Source: Ceratothoa steindachneri
Taxonomy: Eukaryota; Arthropoda; Malacostraca; Isopoda; Cymothoidae
Assembly: GCA_963969495.1 (NCBI GenBank)
Contig: OZ018337.1
Location: forward strand, 86,774,777-86,838,776
Direction of reading: 5' to 3'
Length of the DNA: 64,000 nucleotides
Shown: in pieces, positions 35,881 through 48,500 of the stretch
Layout of the letters: each line of letters begins with the position of its first letter
How positions within the stretch are numbered: position 1 is the first letter of the stretch
Made by a program: the position numbers and the translations under genes
Notes under the pieces: generated by a model
What the model saw: the letters and a program-made list of their open reading frames with translations, nothing else
What the model was told of the DNA's origin: nothing
Database searches by the model: none

Positions 35881-38800
35881 TTCCTCCGGTTTCATGTTGC
35901 CATTTGAGCTATTATATAATTTATCTTAAAAACGTTTGGTAGGTTTGTCAAGAAAATTATATATATATTTATATGTGAAAGTATACAAATTGGAATAAAA
36001 ACTCTTTATCGACATATAATACCAATATTATGTATGTGTGTGTGTTGTTGTGTTTTGCAGTCCCTTTTATGCGCGACTATTTATTCCACCTTTATCGGCA
36101 GAGACGATGGTCTATGTTTCGAGTCGAGGGACTCAAGGATTAAAGCTTCAAAAAGAATCGTTTTGGTTTTCAAAACCATTCTCGATATTTGTTCAATTCG
36201 TAAGCTGTTACCCTGAAATCGGGGTCAGTGGGAAAGGAAAAAAACTATTATTATTAACCTTCATTTTCCGGCGGATATAATCATCTAGGTTAGTTTACGT
36301 TGATTCAGTTTAAGATAAACAAAAGCTAATCATAACAATGAAAAATAGAAAAATCATCCAATCCAACTAATCAAAACAATCTTAAGTTTGAATCCTGAGA
36401 TAAAAAATAACTAAAAATTGAATAATAAAGCCAAAAACCTTAAATTAGGTGATCTAACCTTCGTAATCTAAAAACGCCTTACAACCATTAAATAAAATAA
36501 AACATCCCTACAACTTGACCTAGTCTACGTACCTCAGCAATTAACTAATACTCATTCAATAAAAAAATATTCCTTAACTCAAATTCGTAATATAGACAAA
36601 ACATAAATCGTTAAATAATCCAAGAAACAAAAATAACCTGATTTAACGGTAAAAAGCTCAAGATCAGTATTTAAAAATAATAAACAAAAAAAGTTGACCT
36701 AATCTACCTAACACAGAAACAAACACATGAAAGCAAATAAAACTACCAAAGGCAATGTATCTGACCTAAACTTAGACACATGATAAATATCTATCTATCC
36801 TCAACCAAAACAAGCTCTAAACAACCTAATTTAACGAAGAAAAAAGCAAGTTTCCTAAGAAGCTCTTACGCCCCTTCTCCAAAGGCTCTTAAGTGGGGTT
36901 AATTAGCACCAAAGGAAGAAGAACCAATGAATATGACTTCTGTCTCCCTTTTTTGTCTAGTAATCCTATATTTAATAGACTTTAACAAGAGATATTTCTT
37001 TAAAACGAAAGGAAAAATTCGGAGAAATAAACCACATGAAACGCTAATGCATTTACTTAAACGAGACCAAAGAAGGTTATGAGAATTTTGTAAGCCAAAC
37101 CTATCCATCTCTTCTCCAAATTTCAAAATCCGAGTAAAATAATCAGGCCAGAAAAGTAGTGCCCACAGTTGGATATAATGGGCCGAAAGTTCCTCCCAAA
37201 TCAACGAAACTTTTAATTGCAGGAAATTTTGTTTAGGGCAGATAGAGGAAATTACAGGATTCAGATTGCTCTGTATGAGATGCTATAGTATACTTTGGCA
37301 TTTTACTTGTTTTGTGTCACCGAAATGGCTTTTTAATAAACAAATGAGGCACAAGAATTGCATAAAGAATATTACAATTTTAAGGAACCGTAAAACTAAG
37401 TCCAAGCGGGGCATTTTAACACGATTTTAAAAGCATTGTAACTTTGTTGTTGCTAAAGAAATTCTAAAAAAAATTAGAAACAACAGAGAAGCAGAAATAT
37501 TTAATACAAGGTTATTAACTTTCATTGAAGTGAATGTTTATTTAGAAAAGTTTTTTGTGATTTTCAACATTCTCGCTCCTTAAAATCAGCCTTGATCTGT
37601 ATTTCGAAACGGTCTTTTATTGTAGATTTAGTTCAATTCATTAAATGGTAATTCCATTCTGCCCTTTATTTTATCGAGGTCGCTTATTGTCTGGTCGCGT
37701 AGATTTTGCCTTAATAGCCCCCAAATAAAAACAAAGATGAAGTTGTCAGATCTGCAGATCGCGTAAGCTTAAGTAAATTTACTGATCTTATGTACCCTGG
37801 GCGAGAAACTGGCGTCTCTTAAGCATGTGCGCTTGGAGGCGCAGCTCCTTACCCTTGTCCGGGCGCGGAGGGACTCGTGTATGTCGCACTGTTATTCTAT
37901 TTGCTGCTGCCTGTAAGAATGTTCAAGTTATATTGAGCGTATCTATGTTCAAATAACCTATATTGGTGCAATCAATAGCCAGTACACCCACTTTCAACTT
38001 TGTAACACTTCAGCTGAAACTTTCTCTATATATTTATATTAAATTTTAGCATGAATTATTATTACCTACTTGTTAAATATGGGGATAAATGAAGCCTGCC
38101 ATCCGCTCACAGATATGGTCCTTGCCCTCCATGCACTATGAGTTACTGTCTTCTGCTTTAGAATATACGAAATTGTGCGCCATATTTAAAAAGATAATGA
38201 AAAGAATATTGGAAGTAAATATTTTATCTTAATTTAGTAAAGCCGTTGAATTTAATCTATGTCCCAAAAGCGAAATAGATTTGGGATATATTCCAGGAAG
38301 TTCAATTTTCTTAAATTAGAGTAAGCATATTTGAAATTCCATATAAATTAAGATTTAGCTTCATTTAATCAAAGGATGCCTCACAAAGGATGCCTTACAT
38401 TCAAATGCATGTAATAATAATTAAGAGTTCTTCAGTGCAGTCTTAAATTCTTAAACATCTTGATGAATAGAAGGATAAAAAGTTAAGATCATGATTAAAA
38501 GTGGTTCAAGTCTTACTTCTAAAATTCCGAAAATGTTTTATTTATAGACACAAAATGACATCAACGGCTGGATTTTCTTAAGACTGGATTTGGAGTAAAA
38601 TTTGTTAATTTTATTGTTTTTTCTTAAAAATATAAATATAAAGATTATGGCATCCCTCTTCTCATTACCCCTCTAGTCTCTTTAGACAAGGTTTCTTAAG
38701 TTGCTTGTTTACTTGACCCATTGCAATCACTGGAATTAAACACGTTTTTCCGTTCAATGCCTACCCCAAAAAATCCTGTTTCTGAGTTCATGTGGATTTC

Positions 38801-39240
38801 AAGGGTTCAACATATTATTTTCTATAGTTTTATTGAAAATGCATGAAAATATTGCTATTATATTGAATTAAAAGTGAGGAAATTACGAAAATAATTTATT
38901 ACGTGATTTTATCGATGGCAAAGAATGACAGCAAGGAGGTTGATTACGATTTTTGAGTCGATTGCACACTGATATGCAACCTAGATTTACAAAGTAGATC
39001 ACAAATCCTTCTAAATTGAATATTACTGATATTTCACTTAATTTCTATAACAACAGATATAATAATGGATCCAAATTTCTCAATAGTTCATAATATTTTA
39101 ATTCGATTACACCGGGTATTACAAAATTCCTGTTACACTCGTCATGACATCAGTAACAAAGGACAGAATGAAATTTGCATCCAGTTCAAACTTTTTATGA
39201 TTTTTACCTCTAAATATATGTTAAATTGTATTATTGCTCA
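35881..39240. other. Gene-free spacer with an A/C-rich block
   Basis: A TG-rich tract ending TTTTGCAG at 36060 looks like a splice acceptor, and the next 220 bases are open in one plus-strand frame, but I recognise no protein. From 36290 to 36870 the plus strand is strikingly A- and C-rich with little G. Near 37690-37910 there is a short GC-richer patch. Nothing else is supported. Confidence 0.45.
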
Positions 39241-40230
39241 GTTTGGCCGCATACTGCAGCGACTGCACTTTTAGGTGACACCTGAATGCCACGCACACGT
39301 TGTAGCGGAAGTCCTTCCTCATTTTGGCCTACACTCGCTTGACCGAAGACTTAAGCTTCTCATTGATGCTGAGGCGTACCTTGCAGACCTTGCCTTAAAG
39401 AGGCACTCACAAGATTTAGGCGAGGAAAGTGAAGTCAGGTGACTACGCCGGCAAAAGTTCATAGGACCATAAGTTCATTTTCTACCCTAATGAATCTTAC
39501 ATGGAATTGCGCGTGTGGGCCGGAACACCTTACTGTTCGAAAGATGACATCCGTCTTCTTCGGTCTGTATCACCCCCAAGGAAAGATTTTTGTTGCAAAG
39601 ATGCCCTGTATTCTGCCACGGTGGCCTTAATCGAAGGCGAATCATACCAGCGGCATCTTCTCTCCATTCGAAGTATCGACGCCGAACATCATAATGAAAG
39701 TCGGGCGTTTGGTCTGGACAGTTAGCGTTTCTCGGAGAACTCTTGGGTAAGGATTACTACGTGAAGTTCCTGCTTGTTGATGACCAGACCGAACCTGGAG
39801 GCATTTTTATCAGAAAAAATAAATTAGAATTCAAATGCCCAGAACCAACATGTCGTTGAGAAGGCGTCGACAGCGCTCTCTATATTGTTCTTGCATATGG
39901 ATGGTAAGCAGATGCCTTTCTATGCACTTCAAGCTCTTGACTCCTCTTTCTTGATGGCTCCGGACACCTTTGCGGCAAGATCTTTATCTTAGCAATCTCT
40001 GATGTTTTGAGCTTCGGAGCACTTCCAAATGGCCTTTACGAAAGACAAAATGTGCAAAACTTGAAGTCTGCCTGAACAATATCCTTCTTTAAGGTCTTCA
40101 TCGATCTTGAGCCTCTCCGCGACTGTGGGGACGGTCAACCGACCGATCTTGACCCAAATTTCGATGATTCAAATGCCGTGGCCCGCGTGCCAAATAGCAG
40201 ATATCTCGATACTTCTAAATTCCATCTCGC
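39241..40230 (-). pseudogene. Tc1/mariner-type transposase, heavily decayed
   Basis: Read leftward on the minus strand across three frames, the pieces follow the order of Tc1/mariner-like transposases. Near 40.15 kb: VGRLTVPTVAERLKIDEDLK (DNA-binding region). Near 39.81 kb: IFSDKNASRFGLVINKQE, matching the FSDEK...NKQN block with the first catalytic Asp. Near 39.65 kb: a stretch ending GRIQGIFATKIFPWG. Near 39.53 kb: GVPAHTRNSM, matching the second Asp region (QQD.APAH) with the Asp lost. Near 39.42 kb: SPDFTFLA, matching SPDLNPLDY. Near 39.3 kb: AKMRKDFRYNVCVAFRCHLK, the usual C-terminal helix. Many stops and frameshifts; no terminal inverted repeats recognised. An old, dead copy. I cannot assign the subfamily. 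Confidence 0.75.
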
Positions 40231-41482
40231 AACACCTTCATACCCGTACTAGAAAAGTAGAACTTTAAGTTTGTTTGACTGAACTTTATTTATTACTCAT
40301 GAAAACCTATCAAAAGATCATTAGACCGTGTGTAAAAGAATTTTTTCTTGAGCTGGTATTAAGTTAATGATTAGTATAAAATTTCAGAATCTGAATCTCA
40401 ATTTTGTCGTAATGAAATTTAACTATGTGGTAGCCAATTGGCATCGATTTAGCGGAAGAGTTATGCCCCACAACTATCCATTTTCTGCTTAAGGGGTGAA
40501 AATCTTATTACAATAATCAAAGGGATTTTCGCTATATTCCTCAGTAAAGAAACATTCTCGAGCAAAATTGCAATGGAAGGGCAGCTATTGATCATCAGTC
40601 GTAACAGAAAGTCATTTAAATATCCTTGACTCCGATCTCAGACATCATCGCTATTTGAAGGAAGATGAAAATTATTAGATATCTAAAGTGGGAAAGTTCA
40701 TAAAACATTCCATCTCGAATTCAACACACGACAAGCCATACGTAATATTAGCTGTATCTGTCGTGATATAGGAAGGACCGAGTGATGGTGTTTGTACGTA
40801 TAGATTGATTACGTAATTCAAAACTCCTTGATTAAGTTTTCTCTCTAAGAGTGCTATATTAATTATGCTTATTATTATTACGTTATTTTTTAGGGTTTCT
40901 AGTGCCATGAACCAAGATTAAAATTTAACATATAAAACTACACAAAAATGAATTAAAAAAATTTAAGTGAGGCATATTATATTACACAATTAAATTTACT
41001 GTAATGGTTGACCCACAGTTCACTTTAATATTAAATGTAAAGTGAACTTCACCGAAACATATACCGGTATTTAAATACCTTTCAAGATTCCACGATTATC
41101 GGGTTTGAGCCTGACCTTAGCTTCAATTTTGATGTCACCTCAAGAGTGTTGTTTACCTGCCGACGCGTGTCCAGGGTGTTACAGATGTGATTTTAAAGGG
41201 AAATATGCTTTAAAACCACGGAGGAATTCAGCGACTGTGGCAGATGGGGTTAAGCACGTATTTTTGATGTAAATGATTTCACCGGCTTACTCTGGCAATA
41301 ATTCGCACTGACAAGAGATGAGCCAAAGCGTAAATCCTTGGACGTATGGCAGTGTTTGAGGATGTTCATTTTGAGGTATTCTTCAGTGGCAATGACTATC
41401 TCTGTGTTTCAGCATACACCAAGATAGGAGGTTTCTCTGAAGAAAGTTAGTTGAACTAGCTTCTCAATCTAAGTTAGGTAAA
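40231..41482. other. Gene-free spacer
   Basis: AT-rich to about 41090, then somewhat GC-richer. A 77-codon minus-strand frame at 40675-40908 has no recognised motif. Confidence 0.4.
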
Positions 41483-41685
41483 TGTTCGGTGTGACCATCA
41501 AGAAATATCTCAAGATAAGCTGCTTCTAAGACCCGCTCTTTGGTTTGCCGGACACTTTCCTGGGTTTTGCTGTCTATATCTCTCTAACGATCTACCACTA
41601 ACAGGCTTCCATATTCCGTGTGACCACCAGGAACTGGCTCCAAATGAGCTTCTTCTAAATCCCTTTTGTTGGTAGCCGGGCCTCT
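41483..41685 (-). repeat. Two diverged ~70-bp units, 130 bp apart, with a shared peptide on the minus strand
   Basis: GTGTGACCA begins matching stretches at 41489 and 41619, and the matches continue for about 65 bp. Translated on the minus strand in one frame the units read RDLEEAHLEPVPGGHTEYGS and RVLEAAYLEIFLDGHTEHLP. The shared pattern is R.LE.A.LE....GHTE. I do not recognise the protein. Stops separate the units, so this is at best a relic of a repetitive coding region. Confidence 0.45.
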
Positions 41686-42002
41686 CGCCGTACTCAGTTG
41701 TCTCAATGACAAATGTAATATACCTCGATCTTTCAAAGTTATTTGATTTTTATACTCCGCCACCCCACTATGGAGTAGGCGAAGGAGAGGGGGATGCGTG
41801 GACAGGGTGCATTAAGTCTCCTCTTCTAACGGTTTTTCTCAGAGAGTCTAAATCTATCCCTAAAGGGGACCTTCTGGCTTTAATACGACGCTCCTCTAAT
41901 TTTTCATCTGCAGTGAAATTGAATATCAACTATTAGGGTAAATCTTGCTGTTCTAACCCATGTTAGGTTCTGCGGGGTGCAACATGTGATGATTAGTGCA
42001 TT

Positions 42003-42820
42003 ATTTAATCTCCTAAAGTTCCTTCAAGATCTTTACTAAAAAAGGCTGTTTTCTACTGTAATTTATAAATATTCCTTAAATATATCTTTTATTTTGGTGC
42101 TTGATATGTATGCTGGCAAAGGAAAAGCTTCACTAAATTTAAATGTAATTTGAGATAATTGAAAATTTGTATACAACAACTTATATGTATTCTTCCTTAG
42201 CTCTAAATCTATAAACAATATTTCCTTAAATGTTTAAGTTCGCTAGAAAAAGAATTGAGTGTAGGAGCATTAGCCTCACGTGGAAGCATTGATGCAGACT
42301 GTAGACTTAGGCAATCCATCTTTAAAAGAATAGTGATGAAATGATAAAGGCAGAAGAGAGACAAGCAATGAAAACCAAGTAGAAACCTTACCGTGAATTA
42401 TAATTAAGATTGAGGTTGTCAATGCGCCTTTCCAGAGATGGATCTAATTAAAACAAGAAAGCGCAGTCTCTTATAGACTGAGATCGCTTCTCTTACAAAG
42501 AGACATTTCCTGTTTTCCTTCCGTTTGTCTGTTCTTGTTCAAATTTGTCTTGTATAAATTATTGGATAAAGAGCGGATGCTACTCACGCTAGAGGATATG
42601 TTGCGCTAACACTAATAGAGTAAAAGGATATTATCTTACTCTTCCTGTTAATGTTTCTGACTTGCAGCTATAAAATTAAGTTGAATCTGTGTTACAAATC
42701 TATTAATTGCGTAGTAAATTTTGTGTAGTGCCATTTTAAATCGACAAAAACACGAGAACTAACAGACCTAGGTTGTGTCTGTCTTTCTATCCGTCTAATA
42801 GTGATAAACAGATTCAATCT
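42003..42820 (+). repeat. ~0.9-kb dispersed repeat, copy 2
   Basis: Second copy of the repeat at 14982-15885, same orientation, with the same ordered landmarks but lacking at least two internal blocks. Both copies begin at the same phrase (AATCTCCTAAAGTTCC), and both end shortly after CTATCCGTCT. Confidence 0.75.
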
Positions 42821-45145
42821 AAATCAATCGACCGCGTGCTTTATATCACTGATTACCTAATGAAATCTAGATTCATTTTATGCCTAAACAATCTGATTTT
42901 AAAAAAAAACAACTACCGTTTGAAGGTGATTAACATATAACCATAACGGAAATCTTAAATTCATTTTCGCGTAGCTCCTATGCAGTCCTATTTCTTATTT
43001 CACTTTGCACCTAATATTAACTTACCTTTGGATGCCACAAAAAGGTTAAAAAAACGGATACGTGGCACTATTTAAATTATGGTAATCAATTTGGGACCAG
43101 ATACGCTAAGATTACGGATAAAGCAGATAGATGATTTCTAGATGAAATTCATTTTCAATGCATTTAAAATGCAAATGGATCTAGATGTTTAAATATAGAA
43201 TAAATTAAAATTATAAGAAAATTGCAGCATAACTTTATTGGGAGAGTTGGGTTCTAGGTTACATACACGTAAATTGTTCCTTTTATATATGTAAGATCTC
43301 ATGCGATGAATGCGCTGCAATTCTGGACCCAACGATCCAAAAAGACTTGACGGATTGGAAGACGTTTGCATCGATCGTAAGAAAACAGCCGGTAGCAAAT
43401 TGATTTACTTCCAATAGAAGATCGGTATTATAGTGGTCAACATATTAAGTCTTTAAAATACTAGACTAGTTCAATATTATAAGGTATTACTCAATATTTG
43501 AGATAGATAGTCAAGGAGACACTAAAAGTAACAGAGATCTATTTCATATTTAACAAAGCAATGAAACAAAATTTATTTTTTATAAAATAACACAAACTTG
43601 GAATATATTACGTAGGAAAGGCGTTAAAAAGACTAGTGAAAAGATTTTTTTTTACCTGAGAATAGATAAGGATTGCATTAAAATATAATTTAAGGAAATA
43701 AGAATAGATAAACTAATTCTTTCTGTCTATTCTCTATTCCTCACCCTCTCCTCTACCTCTTACTTCCACTCTTTGCCTTAATTATCGACGAAGCCTGGAA
43801 TGGACCTCTTAGATTTTGCTCCTTTGAAATGCTATATGGGCTTCTTTTAGAACGAAGTACATTTATTCTACCAAAAGATCCCTTTAAATACAAGTTAGTT
43901 CCTACACAAATAAACAAACGCTCAAATGAAATCTTATTAACTTACATAACCATACTTTTGATTTAAATCAATGACAAATTCATCTACCGAATGATGCATT
44001 CAAAACTAACTCCGTTTGTTTTACTGGATTTGTTTTTTCCAACTACATTCTGACTCTCCTCCTTCAGCAAACCTCAGCCTAGCCCAACAAAAAGGGAGCT
44101 GCTGATGACATGGAGTTGATCCCCAGCTGCTGTGGCACTTTGTCGGATAGACGCCTTTCAAATAAACTTCAGGGCAGCTGCCATACTCTTTGGTGACCCC
44201 GTTTTTTAATGGAAACAACAAATGCAGTTTCCAATCAGAAATAAAAGGCAGCATTAAAGGATTAGATGGGTAACCAAACCTATACTCAGTCATTAGTAAT
44301 ACACCATCTTAAGAATGTACAATTATATATAATGTTTTAGGTGACTAATAATTTAAGAAGGGAGTCATTTGAGGATGCCATTCTGATAGGCTTGATAATG
44401 CTTTTAATTTTATTGATTATTGTCACCACTCTCTCTTTTTTCTAGTCCGATTGAGCGTCTATCTCTGCTTTTTATCTATTGAGTCTCCAATTTCTTTGGT
44501 CAGTAATCCGCAACACGAAGCATAGATACTTCATAATGTGTCCTGTTGATTCATTGAATTTGGGCAAAAATGGGGCCTGGAAAAGACTACTAATAATTAG
44601 CAAAAACCAACCATGGCAGGTTAAATTCGATAAATATTAATTACGCGAAGAGTAAATGGTTAAAAAGAATAATGAAATCAATTCCAAATGATTTACAGCG
44701 AAATAATTCGCTAAATCAAGAGGCTTTCTCCTGAAAATAGTAAATAGAATAAAATAGATTCTTCTGACCACCAATGAAATTATATAAAGCTAAAGTTAAG
44801 TAAGTTACTTTATGGCTCATTGTTCCATTTTTTTCTCATTTTAATATTTGTTGTCTTTAAACATTTACAGATTTCATGAAATTAAAGTTTGTTTGATGAG
44901 AAATTTGCTGAAATGTTTATTTTCTTAATTTAAATTAGATCTCAAGAGTAATTTCAATTATGTAGGATAATTTCCTCCTGGAGATCATTTAGTATATAAA
45001 AGTCAATTTTTATCAATGGTTATATCATTTTTCGATACTATCATGAGAAAAATTGATAAGTGAACAAGCAATTTGTTAAATTAACAAAAAGGATAATGGA
45101 TTAAATGTGTTTATATATTTAACTAATTTCCAGTAAAGTCATTCT
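42821..45145. other. Gene-free spacer
   Basis: AT-rich. A 90-codon minus-strand frame at 44021-44293 contains five cysteines in its second half and a somewhat higher GC content, so it could be an exon, but no splice partners or family match are evident. Confidence 0.4.
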
Positions 45146-45505
45146 GTCCGACGGTCCCCGTTTTGCTGTTTTGTAATAAGATTGTAACTATTCGTCCTAT
45201 TTTTACGAAATAAGAAACCCTTATGTTGTTTTACGTTTGCTTCCAAATGATATAATTTCCAAAGTCTTCCCAAGGTTAGCCGGGGAATTATTTTTCAATA
45301 ACTTCAACAAAACTATTTGGCCGATTTTAATGAAATTTGAAAGTCTTATGTTGTTTTCCATTTCCTATTAAATTATATGACTGCCAAGGTCCTTCACAGG
45401 TTATTCCGGGAATTATTGAAAGTTTTGAAGGTTGTAAGATTATAAATCAGAATAAGTCAAAGCACGCAACTTTGTTCCGCAGATCTTTTTTAACCTATAT
45501 GAAAG
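45146..45505 (+). repeat. Dispersed repeat with two ~125-bp internal monomers, copy 2
   Basis: Second copy of the repeat at 7692-8035, same orientation. The marker phrase recurs at 45219 and 45344. Monomers contain GTTAGCCGGGGAATTATT and GTTATTCCGGGAATTATTG near their ends. Confidence 0.7.
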
Positions 45506-48500
45506 GTAACGAATATTGATTCCTTGTTATGTATGAATATTTAATTTAATGTCTATTTATAGTAAAATATAAACTTCGTAATTAAAGTATATATAAAGGA
45601 ATCTTTATATATCACTGGCAATTAATGATAGGCTTAGTTTTAGAGGATTATGTTTGTAGTTCTTATTGAATTCATTAATAAATACGATGTTATTATATAA
45701 AAGTTTTCTTTCTGATTCGTGTCGAGTAATCATTGCTAATGTATCTCTTTTCTTCCTCTTTCACCTTTATTCCTTTATTCATACTCTTCTTTTTCATTGG
45801 TTATATTTCAATGAATCTTTTCTCATATGAGGAAAATGTGATTTTAGGGAATATTAATGCATAATTATATTGTTTTACAGTATTTATACTTTCCCCATAA
45901 AATATGATCTAGCATCTCCTCTATCCATCTACAATCACGCTAAAAGGGATAGTTTCTAACCCGAGGACGCATTACATATCCGGGAATACAGAGTGAAGTG
46001 TTTACATGCATATGGGGCTCAAGGAAAAGATTTAAAGGGATTCAAAATCATTTTAATCTTAATGATTTTTCTTAATTTCCCCAGAGTCAGTTTACAAGCA
46101 GTTGGTCTTGAGTGGTACACTCCTGCAGTAAGGAGGTTATTTGCTTAAAACAGCTAATTTCCCCCTCTCCTCCCGTCCTCCGTTTTTATTCTTCCGGCAT
46201 TATCTAAATTTATTTCTCACTTCGACAATATTGGTATTATTGCCGAACTTCATTTAATGTCTAATGTGAAATAGAAAACTATATGAATGGAAATAAATTG
46301 CTTCTGTAGCTAATATAGATTAAACTATTAAAATGTTTCAGATTCAAATCGAAAGAAAGGACAGATAAGCTAAAATTATCATTACTAGTTCCTCCTTGGA
46401 GTCATTTCAAAATGACTATAATTTATCGATTAATAATTAGAAAAGGGAGAATGAGCAGAAATTTGTTTTACTAAATTTAAATTTGAAAATCATAATAATT
46501 CTGATCTTTTAAAGTGATATTTGGTACACATTAACTCACATGTATGATTCATATTCACGGCGAATTTCAATGATCTTTCGTTTTCAGTACAAAAATTAAA
46601 ATCACAAATCGAAAAATATCGTGCCTAATTTGCTTGCCATTGAAAGAATATGTAATTGTATCAAAAGTTTGAAAGCAAAAAGTAGTGAATTATTAAGCAA
46701 GGGGTTAAATATCGTGGCGGAAAAAACCTAAATTAAAATAGCTTTTTGAAATCAAATGATCGATGTGACCACCTTCCTGTTGGTGGACTGTCCTCCCTCT
46801 CTTATTCTATGCAGAGTTGTCATTTTATGAAATTTTCCAATGTTGTAGGTTTCCCTCACTCTTCATTTTATCTTGATTTATTTTTAATAAATTTAAGAAA
46901 GTGCGAAAACTATCACTAAGAGGACAACTCTTTTTTTCACACTCGTCATTAACCTTAGCTGATTTTATGCAGACGCAATATCGCAGCTTTAATTACTCCA
47001 CATCACTCTACTCTACCTTCAGTCTATTTTTATCCAGCAGTAACTGTATGCATATCATTAAATCATATTTGAAATATTATTAAATATAAGAACATCTTCA
47101 TTTTTGGCTATTTTCAACTATTCTCTCACCATCAAAACCGATAATATTAGATTGGTCCGTTCTAATTTGAAGCATAATTATATACATTGTGGCAAGATGG
47201 AGTCTTAAATTTATTCCTTGAAAGGTATATGTGAAAAGCTCCTCTGAAATTGGCTAAGATGGAAGACAACTGAATCATATTCAAGCGTGGCTTTGCTGAT
47301 TGAAATTATATTGGACCACTTTAGATAATCATTCATGTCTAAATAATAAAGATGGTGGGCCAAAAAGTCTGAAGATATCTTTATTATTTATATATTTCAG
47401 ATCCATAAAATATTTTTGAGAACAGAAATTTAGCCCTTCCTAAATGCCCTATAGTTTATCATGTTTCAAATTCATCCACAACTGCAGAGCTTCGAATTTG
47501 ATAAATGAAATAAAAGCACAATCTATATTCTTCGCCCCACTCATAAACACAGAGACTAATAGGTTGACGCGTTATTGAACGAGGCCTGGTTGGATGTTGT
47601 CTGGACAGATAACTTTATACTTCAGCACCGGAGCATCATTAATATTAACTCAATGTTGACGATTGTGTCATGCTCTGAACTGATCTTTCATAGACTTCTT
47701 TAGATGAATTCGGAAAGACCGTTGTCGCCTGCGCTGCCCACCCCAAACTAATTTGAGAAGGGCTGCACGCGTACTAATCTTTCTCTGTTAGGTGAGCTTA
47801 GAATTTTATTGTTTTCTTTTGGGAAGAGTTATTATTGTTCTTCTCAATATTAGTATTTGTCTTTACTATAACATATTATTCTCTTTGTCCGCCATGATCC
47901 TCATTAATATGGATTTAATTGCGTTTTACCTTCTTTTTGGCTGCCTGCAACCGCAGCCACGCTCTTTATTAAAAGACTAAAATCGTGGGAACTTGATCAT
48001 TTTCATCCGAGGCTAACTTATGTTTCTCTCTTTAAAGATATGTTTGGTTCAGATGAACTGAGATTGACGAGAAATCTCAATTTTCTACAGAGTTTATAAA
48101 AGTATCGTGAAAAAGTGGTGAAGTTAGTATATTTTTAAGGTGTTAAAGCTGTATAGCCCAAAACAAGTTTAAAAAATTTTGATTATCTCTAGCGGTGCCC
48201 ATCAAGAGCAAAACCTATATGAATTTATGGAGGTATCTCGCAAAATTCTCTGAATTTGTATAGAGTTTGATGATGATTAGCAGCATGATTGGTGAATGTA
48301 ACTACACATTTTATGAAGCAAAGAGTATTATGAATAAACTTGAACAGCCCAAGATGAATAATGGCCATAAAAAAGGAATATAAAATGACTACAGAGATTT
48401 GCCTGAGGTTGAGTAGTACAGAATACTGTTTTGGATGTGCCACCTTTATTAGTGCTGGAAGTTTATGCGGAGTGGGCTGCCAAAGGTTCTAAGTAGTTTT

